A DNA stretch of 64,000 nucleotides from Mytilus edulis (Eukaryota > Mollusca > Bivalvia > Mytilida > Mytilidae): assembly GCF_963676685.1 (NCBI RefSeq), contig NC_092349.1, positions 80,426,604 through 80,490,603 of the forward strand, read 5' to 3'. Below the pieces are notes generated by a model. That model was given only the letters and a program-made list of their open reading frames with translations. It was not told the origin of the DNA and ran no database searches. Positions 57,892-64,000 of the stretch are shown piece after piece. Each line of letters opens with the position of its first letter. The first letter of the stretch is position 1. The position numbers and the translations under genes were made by a program.

Positions 57892-58136
57892 ATTGAGTGT
57901 GTAGGTAAAGGTAATATCTTTGGTTAGCTTGCTTTCAAGCTGAACCTTGAAGTCATTATAAGGTAAGGTATACAGCTCTCCATTCAAAGTAGCCTAGTCC
58001 TACAGATAGAGAGATTGGTTATCTGTCAGGCTAGTCTACTCTTAAAAGAGGGTAGTTTACCTAACCTTATAATCACTTCACGGTTCAGCTAACAAGCAAG
58101 CAAACCAAAGAAAATACCTTTGCCTACACACTCAAT
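57892..58136. repeat. 245-bp imperfect hairpin (foldback)
   Basis: The left arm 57892-58008 ('attgagtgtgtaggtaaagg...') pairs with the right arm 58020-58136 ('...cctttgcctacacactcaat') along nearly its whole length, with small bulges. The loop of about a dozen bases is centred near 58014. No target duplication is evident. It lies 2.8 kb downstream of the stop of the 60941-62292 gene, possibly within a long 3' UTR. Confidence 0.8.
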
Positions 58137-59351
58137 AAAATCGGCTGTTATACAATTTATTTTTCTTCTTTGGTTGTGATTGCATTTCTGCAAAATTTAA
58201 GAAAAATATTAAGTATTTTGGATGTTACATACATGAAACATGAAAAATTTAACAGTGCCGTTGGTAGCTTAATTGCAAATCACAAAAATCACACTGTTAT
58301 GTGATGGGGTAAAAATATCTTTGTTTACAATATTGGGTTAATTTTTACAATTGATTGAAAGATATTAAAATGAACTACCATTCAAAAGAATTACAAAGAT
58401 TGAATTGTTATCAGATCTTCTTTGTCTTGAAATAATCATATACTGTTTTGTTGACTGGCATATACTTATGATCAAGTGTACAAATAATGTAATTGTCTAG
58501 TTACAAATGTAATTGTTGTGTACAAATAATGGAATTGTCTAATTACAAATGTAATTAATTGTAAAATGTACAATGTAATTGTCAAGTTACATATGTAATA
58601 GTATAGTTAAAATATAATATTATAATTACAATTGTAATTGTTAAATTGTAATTGTTCACCAATTAAGACTTTTGTAAAAAAAATATTGATAACTAAATTT
58701 ACAACACAAGCCAACGAATAATTTCCTAAAAAAAAGGCAGGAAAATGTCAAACCAAACAAAAAATACAAATTTATAAAGGAAAATAAATTAAACTTTATA
58801 TAATAGGCTTACAAGATTCCTTCATAGGAGTTTGGCATAAAAAAAAATAAATAAAAAAAATATTCTTGATCATTTGTCCTAAAGGTGCTTTGTTACTTTT
58901 ATAATGATTTTTACAAATGTGAACCTCTGTGATCTACACTACATGTAAATTGGATTATACCCTATTAGGAGTATAAAAAGTACAAGTTATTTTAAAGTAT
59001 CAATATGGGATTTTATTTGATTCAATGACGAATGCTTAATTCCAAAACTCTAAAGTTTAAAAAATGTATCACACTAACAAGTTAATATTTCAGAAAGATG
59101 CAAGTTTTTTTAATTCATGGCAAAAATGACCGAAGTTAGACCAGAAACTTTCTGTGCAACTTTGTAAGGGGTGTGAACTCAAAACTACCAACTTTCTTGA
59201 CTCATAAGTATTGACTTTAAATACTCTTGAAATTCTCTTTGTTTTTTACTGAATAGCTCAAAAAAAGAACTTTGAAGTATTTAAAATGCTCATAATAATC
59301 CATAATATAATAAATTTAAACACTTATGACAGGTAAGAGATAATGAGGTCC
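58137..59351. other. AT-rich spacer with 'aattacaaatgtaatt' repeats
   Basis: 58480-58650 is a run of imperfect palindromic words 'ttacaaatgtaattg' and 'caatgtaattgtcaagttac'. Otherwise nothing recognised. Confidence 0.5.
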
Positions 59352-59496
59352 CATTGGTGGATCCAGGGAGGTTTCCATCCCCCTTTTTTTAGGCCGATCG
59401 ATGCATTTGAATGGGGACTTATAGTTGGAACCCCCCTTTGTCCTGGGTTGGGACCCTCCCCCCCTTTTTTAAAATGCCTGGATCCGTCCCTGGGTC
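59352..59496. mobile_element. Family C MITE
   Basis: 'attggtggatccagggagg' at the left, 'aatgcctggatccgtccctg' at the right, with 'gatgcatttgaatggggact' between. Open frames on both strands here come from this repeat. Confidence 0.72.
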
Positions 59497-60940
59497 CTCT
59501 AATACTTAAAATCGCCATGGAAGTATTGAGGAGTTGATAGGTATATGTATGTACAACAGCTTAAGATACATTTTGTATTTACAAATTAAAGTATTTTGAA
59601 CATATGATATTTAGAATAGCTTGATTACAACATAACTTGGTATGTCCCTAACTGAAAATATTACAACTGCAAAGAATGTTTATGATAGAACCAGCTACAT
59701 AAAACTGTCATGTGACTTTTATCGTTATATATTTTCAACATATATAGGACTTTATACATACAAGTTTTGAAAATTGATATGGAGAAAACTATCTTACAAT
59801 AGAAACAAATCTATTTGGAAAAGTCATAAAACTCTAGAACATGTACCCTAAAAAAAAAATTACTTGCAAAAAAACAATCAAATGTTAAATTTTGTACTCA
59901 ACACCAATATAACTCGGTCATAAACATTAAAATAAAACAATCTCTATATCACAGCTGGATGATGTATATTCTATTTTTAGAAATGATTTAATGTCAGTAA
60001 ACTTTCTGGTTGCAATGCACAAATTCTTTTAAATACTTCAAAATACAAACCCTAATTTGGAAACTTGTAATAAAGGTGTGGAGATTATGCCAATGATCCA
60101 TGATATGCTAGGCAATAAATAAGCATATCTGAGGTACAGTGCATTCTTATTACTTGCCAAGTTTAACCTTTTAAAGCAATCTATGTCCAGCACATGGAAA
60201 CCTGGCTAAACTTGTCAAAGACTGATGATTTTGTTTTGATTAGTTATTTGGTGTACAGTTTAATCATAACAATTAAAGTTTAGCTACCAGAAACTATACA
60301 TGACATTATACATCTTATATAACAATATAAAATCTCAAACTGGCAAACAAACAAAATGTACAGCTTCTAAAATGGAATGATTGTATCACATTAACAGTCA
60401 ACAGATTTCAGAAGTTCTATCTTACTACAGAATTCAAATTTTAAAGCCAGTCTAATGGTTTTAATAACTGTAACATTCTGTTTCTATTTTCAAACATAGT
60501 TGTCTGTTGAATTTGAACAATGCCAACTTTGCTTCATAGCTAACCATCAATGCGTGAGCTGTCTGATGAGAAAAGAGACTTTCTTACTCTGGTGATACTT
60601 TTATATTGCTTGACCATAAAGTTCTTCAGTTATTCACACCTTTATAAGGTCTTTTATACTTTAGGTTGTGGTCATGACAGTTTTTATGCTCATGAAGCAT
60701 TGAAATGATCATTGTTCTTAAGATCATTTTAAGTTTTAATTAAAACGCATTTTAAGTTTTTAATGAAAACAGTATTTTCAAATTTTTTGGAAAATTAAGT
60801 AAAAAACACGAAAATTTCTTAGGACTTTGAACTTTGTCTCACTGCAAGTAGATTTTTGTTACAGAGTTCTCTTCTTTCAATGCCAATGTGAACAGTCATT
60901 TATATGAATATCTGAAATCTGAATTCTATAGAAATAGAAA
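59497..60940. other. Downstream region of the 60941-62292 gene
   Basis: AT-rich, no exon or repeat recognised. It probably includes the 3' UTR of that minus-strand gene; the polyadenylation point cannot be fixed from sequence. Confidence 0.4.
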
Positions 60941-62292
60941 TTACATAGTGTTATAAAACTTTTTGCGCCATTCAAGTTTAGTCAATGGATGACTCTTTCC
61001 TTGAAGTTTTCTTACTTTTTTACCTTCCCATGTAAACGCAGACTGATTGTCTTCAGTGCTAGTGTCCATTCCTCCAAACATATTAGGAGCCAAAGAATGC
61101 CGTCTGACTAGCTCAACAGATTTAGGACGATGTGTATGATGACTTGTTTTTCTCAAATGATTTCTAATATGACGTAATTTAACACAATCCTCATTCGTAG
61201 ATTCTTCACTATCCGATTGTTTATCTATAGAACTGTCAATTTCAGTTTCTGTGTTTTGCGTTTGGTTTGTTCCGACATTTTTCAGAGATTCACAAGAATT
61301 GACTTCTTTTATTTCGGACAATGATGAGCTATTTACATGACTATCTAGACAATCTTGACAAGATCCTCCATATTTTCCTACCAAACTTTTGAAATCAAAA
61401 ACTTCGCTATTTTCCTCATCTTTGGCTCCTACGCTACTGTCAGACCCTAATGAGGAACTAAATTCTGAATCAATTCCAACTGATTTTTTTGGTGAAGCCT
61501 TGCCAATTTCTCCACCTCTTTTTGGAGGACTTCCTTTCAAGGGAGATAAATCAGAATCATTTCCTGGCTTTCCTGACTGTATGAACTGTTTAGTAGATAA
61601 AACAGGACTACTATTTGACTGAATCAATGGCTTTTTAGAAAGTTCATTAAGAGACTCTTTATTTTGATCTGGGGGACTACTCCATCGCCAAGAGTGCTTC
61701 TTTTCCTGTGTTTCTTTATCTATTATTATAATCTCTCTAGTTGTTTTTTTCTTTTTAGCTACGCTTGTTTTCTTTTCAATACCTCTAACATAGTGCCTTA
61801 CTAAACCTGATCCTAATTGGGCCTCCTCTTCTTCATAATCCTTTACTTCAGATTTGGCGGGACTATTTAAAATTGCAGACCCTATTTCTCGAATCAATTC
61901 TAAGGTGGCTGCATCAAAACCTGATCTCTTTCTGTTTTTTGGTGTATGAAATAACGAGTCCTCATGGTCTTTTGTTTTAGCACTTGCCCTTTCAAAACTT
62001 TCTTTCGCTACACTAAATAATGGAGTTTTCTCTTCAATTCTACCATCTAATTCTGAAGGTTTTTTAGTTTCCTCAGATTCCAAACTAACATTTTCTTCTT
62101 TGTTTTGCATGTCCATACTAACAGTACATGAAGGGGTAACTTCCACAATTTCTTTGTATGACTTTTTAACTTCTGTTGGTGTGGTTGGATGTGATCCACT
62201 ACCCTCATTGTCAGATGTTCTTCTACTTCGACTTCCAACATCAGATTTCTCAGTTTCAGAAGATGACCTTTCACGACTCATTAATTCAATGC
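60941..62292 (-). CDS. Unrecognised serine-rich protein, last coding exon (at least 446 aa)
   Basis: An uninterrupted frame from an acceptor ('atattttccag', exon starts 62292) to a stop at 60941. An ATG at 62281 could start a 446-residue protein, or the frame could continue from an upstream exon: the bases before it read (G)IEL in frame with no stop. The sequence is rich in S, E and K and looks disordered. Two stretches look structured or conserved: FDAATLELIREIGSAILNSP followed by GSGLVRHYVRGIEKKT, and FDFKSLVGKYGGSCQDCLDS. A basic patch AKKKKTTRE could be a nuclear signal. The C-terminus has KSVELVRRHSLAPNMFGG, in which RRHS fits a basophilic kinase site, then FTWEGKKVRKLQGKSHPLTK and a final FYNTM. 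I do not recognise the family. The long codon-consistent frame on the minus strand, against only short frames opposite, supports coding. Confidence 0.8.
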
Positions 62293-62699
62293 CTGGAAAA
62301 TATTATACAATTTTAATAATATAACTTATCCCCTGTTGGAGGCCTTCTTACTTCATAAAATTTATACATTGTACCAACTTTTAGTTTTAAGCTTCAAATA
62401 CAAGTTTTACAATGCAAAATGAACAGTAGGTCATACAGCTTTGTCTTATAAATTTAGCTGAACCAAATTTTCTGCCTTTTCATTATAATTTTCAATTAGG
62501 CAAAAATTAAGGAAATAATTGTTAAAAGTCCTGCAGGGCCCTGTGTCTTGCCTATGATTGCTGCTGTCAGTATTTTAAAAGTGTATTGTTGCCTGCCAGA
62601 AAAGGGTTCATTTAACATAAAATATGGGTCAACTGTTTTCTTTAGATGCCAGTTCTTGATCATATAGAAGTCTAAACATGTTATTAAAAAATTACATCA
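62293..62699. other. Intron or upstream sequence of the minus-strand gene
   Basis: No further exon is convincing. Confidence 0.4.
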
Positions 62700-63185
62700 T
62701 CTAACACATTTTTTTTAGATGAGATGCATCAAGGAGAAATGTGTCCAAGAGTATGCCCTCGCTTACATATCATATCAAGTTATAAACAGACATAACTGAA
62801 GAATGGTAAAAGTTACACTACCCAAATTTTTACTACATCTGGGTTTTGTGGTATTAAGCATTGTGTTTAAGTTTCATTACATTTGATAAAGGCAAACTTA
62901 AGTTAGAAAAACAGAAACGAAAAATTCAATAATTTTTCCATTTGTAAAGGGCACAACTCTAGAATGGTTTAAGTGACACCACTAAAATTCAAACTTGATC
63001 TGTGTTTTGTGGTACTATGTAATAAGCATTGTGTTTAAATTTCATATTTGATTGAGGCAAACTAAAGTTAGATAACAGAAACCAACTTTGGGATAGACCC
63101 GGGTGGACTGACTGATGGACGGAAGTACGTACAGTTGGACAAAGGTAAAACTTAATGCCCCCTTTGCTACAGGGGAACATAAAAC
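62700..63185 (+). repeat. Dispersed repeat with two tandem half-units (family E)
   Basis: 'aagttacactacccaaattt ... gcattgtgtttaagtttcat' (about 62810-62880) recurs as 'agtgacaccactaaaattca ... gcattgtgtttaaatttcat' (about 62965-63050), roughly 155-160 bases apart. It ends like family D ('cttaatgccccctttgctac' then 'aggggaacataaaa'), so the two families share a tail. Confidence 0.7.
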
Positions 63186-63289
63186 ACAACACTATATAGT
63201 CAAAAATAAAAGACATCCATTCAACAACATCCCACAGAGCTCTATATACAAATAAACTATTGACACAGAGATATGTCAGTGTTCTCCCC

Positions 63290-63385
63290 AGGCCGTTTTA
63301 GCGTCGCGGTACCGCGACGCTATATGTTTTTACCGTGATGCTATAATAATTCCCGCGACGCTATAATTATTTTGAAGATGCTATT
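63290..63385. repeat. 'gcgacgctat' repeats around a GTCGCGGTACCGCGAC palindrome
   Basis: A perfect 16-base palindrome gtcgcggtaccgcgac (63303-63318) is followed by 'gctat' and two or three degenerate repeats 'accgtgatgctata', 'cccgcgacgctataa' and 'gaagatgctatttt'. It is very CpG-rich against an AT-rich background. Confidence 0.75.
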
Positions 63386-64000
63386 TTACTTGTCCTAAAT
63401 TTTGAAATTTCATCTATTATCGATTATGATCATAAACATTATATCACCTTTAATTGTAATCCCTTTAAGTCGGACACTACAGGCAATTAAGAGATTAAAT
63501 AGCTAGGTGTTAATTGCCCTCAGGGTGATAACTGTTTGGATGCGAATATCCCAAGCTGACACTTATGACATGACTAATACCAATGCACGTGTCTGCAATC
63601 ACCAATTTCGACATGGAAAAATGCAATCACAAAACAATTCGAAATTACGTTTTGTATTACGAAATTTGCAAAGATTGGAACTATTTTTATTTTTTTAATA
63701 AAAGGTCGTTTATTTGTGCAACTCTCCAAAAATTACTTTCTTTCTCTTCCGAGAGCGAGAATTTTGGTTTAGAGCTAAAATAAGTTTAATACTTCTTTCA
63801 AAAGTTATCACAATTGGCTTAAGTTTATGTTTAATCTATTTAATGCATTAAAAGCGTCTCATTCATTCACAATCTCTTGTCAAACAATGTTTATTCTCGG
63901 ACTCATTTTCGTAAATTTTTCCACGGCCGCCATTGCACATTTTTGGGAAAACTACGGATCGGAACCGGACCAGATATGACAAAAATCCGCATTTTCACGA
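63386..64000. other. Unassigned window end
   Basis: A CpG-containing patch at 63920-64000 ('ccacggccgccattgcac', 'cggatcggaaccggacc') could be a promoter of a minus-strand gene, perhaps the one ending at 60941. No donor site supports the short frame starting MAAVEKFTK there. Confidence 0.35.

Noticed and set aside
59324-59537. Overlapping open frames on both strands
   Set aside because: Both are readings of a family C MITE; the same peptides appear at 27619-27857 and 29906-30103 from other copies.
63905-63955. First coding exon of the minus-strand gene (MAAVEKFTKMSPRINIV)
   Set aside because: No usable donor before the in-frame TGA; kept only as a possible promoter-proximal patch.

Overview
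The window looks like nuclear DNA from a bivalve mollusc, most probably a marine mussel (Mytilus-like). The support is: AT-rich sequence, small exons with GT-AG introns, no operons or RNA genes, and a very high density of non-autonomous repeats of kinds I associate with mussel genomes. The assignment to mussel is inference from repeat style; the eukaryotic exon-intron structure is seen directly.

Genes, left to right. (1) 7578-8863, minus: first coding exons of a DZIP3-like HEPN-domain protein with an intact Rx4H motif; no later exons are visible. (2) 29269-32211, minus: a complete four-exon gene for mitochondrial ribosomal protein L50 (MRPL50). (3) 35486-40491, plus: a complete five-exon delta-tubulin gene (TUBD1, 450 aa). 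(4) 42373-50646, plus: a complete five-exon YdjC-type carbohydrate deacetylase (YDJC, 293 aa). (5) 60941-62292, minus: the last coding exon of a serine-rich, probably disordered protein that I do not recognise. A broken PIF1-helicase fragment sits inside a transposon at 16105-17806. The genes have unrelated jobs (mitochondrial translation, centriole/cilium assembly, sugar deacetylation) and I see no sign of shared regulation.

The most unusual structure is in TUBD1. The junction of intron 3 and exon 4 has been amplified into a perfectly phased 62-bp tandem array (37475-39318, 29 full units plus the real exon start). Each unit carries a complete 3' splice acceptor followed by the first 46 coding bases of exon 4. 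In 15 units the acceptor AG is followed directly by GTGAG, so the same point is also a good 5' donor, the layout of a recursive-splicing ratchet site. The last copy, which opens the real exon, reads GGGAG and lacks the donor. A smaller parallel occurs in YDJC, where the 3' part of exon 1 plus its donor is tandemly duplicated and all four coding differences are synonymous.

The rest is mainly mobile-element DNA. Elements with direct target-duplication evidence are: a 1702-bp element with about 290-bp terminal inverted repeats (TIRs) and an exact 8-bp target-site duplication (TSD), with a 98-bp miniature relative; three TAGTCC...GGACTA foldback elements with 9-bp TSDs; and a 977-bp element with a 6-bp TSD. 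Others are a 3-kb TIR element with nested insertions, a short-word array with 36-bp TIRs, a 1.2-kb TIR element with a 161-bp tandem core, a 3.4-kb TTATACGACCGC element with an internal duplication, and dispersed families labelled A-G here for cross-reference. Long stretches (about 3.4-6.3, 27.8-29.2, 43.9-45.4 and 59.5-60.9 kb) hold nothing I can name.
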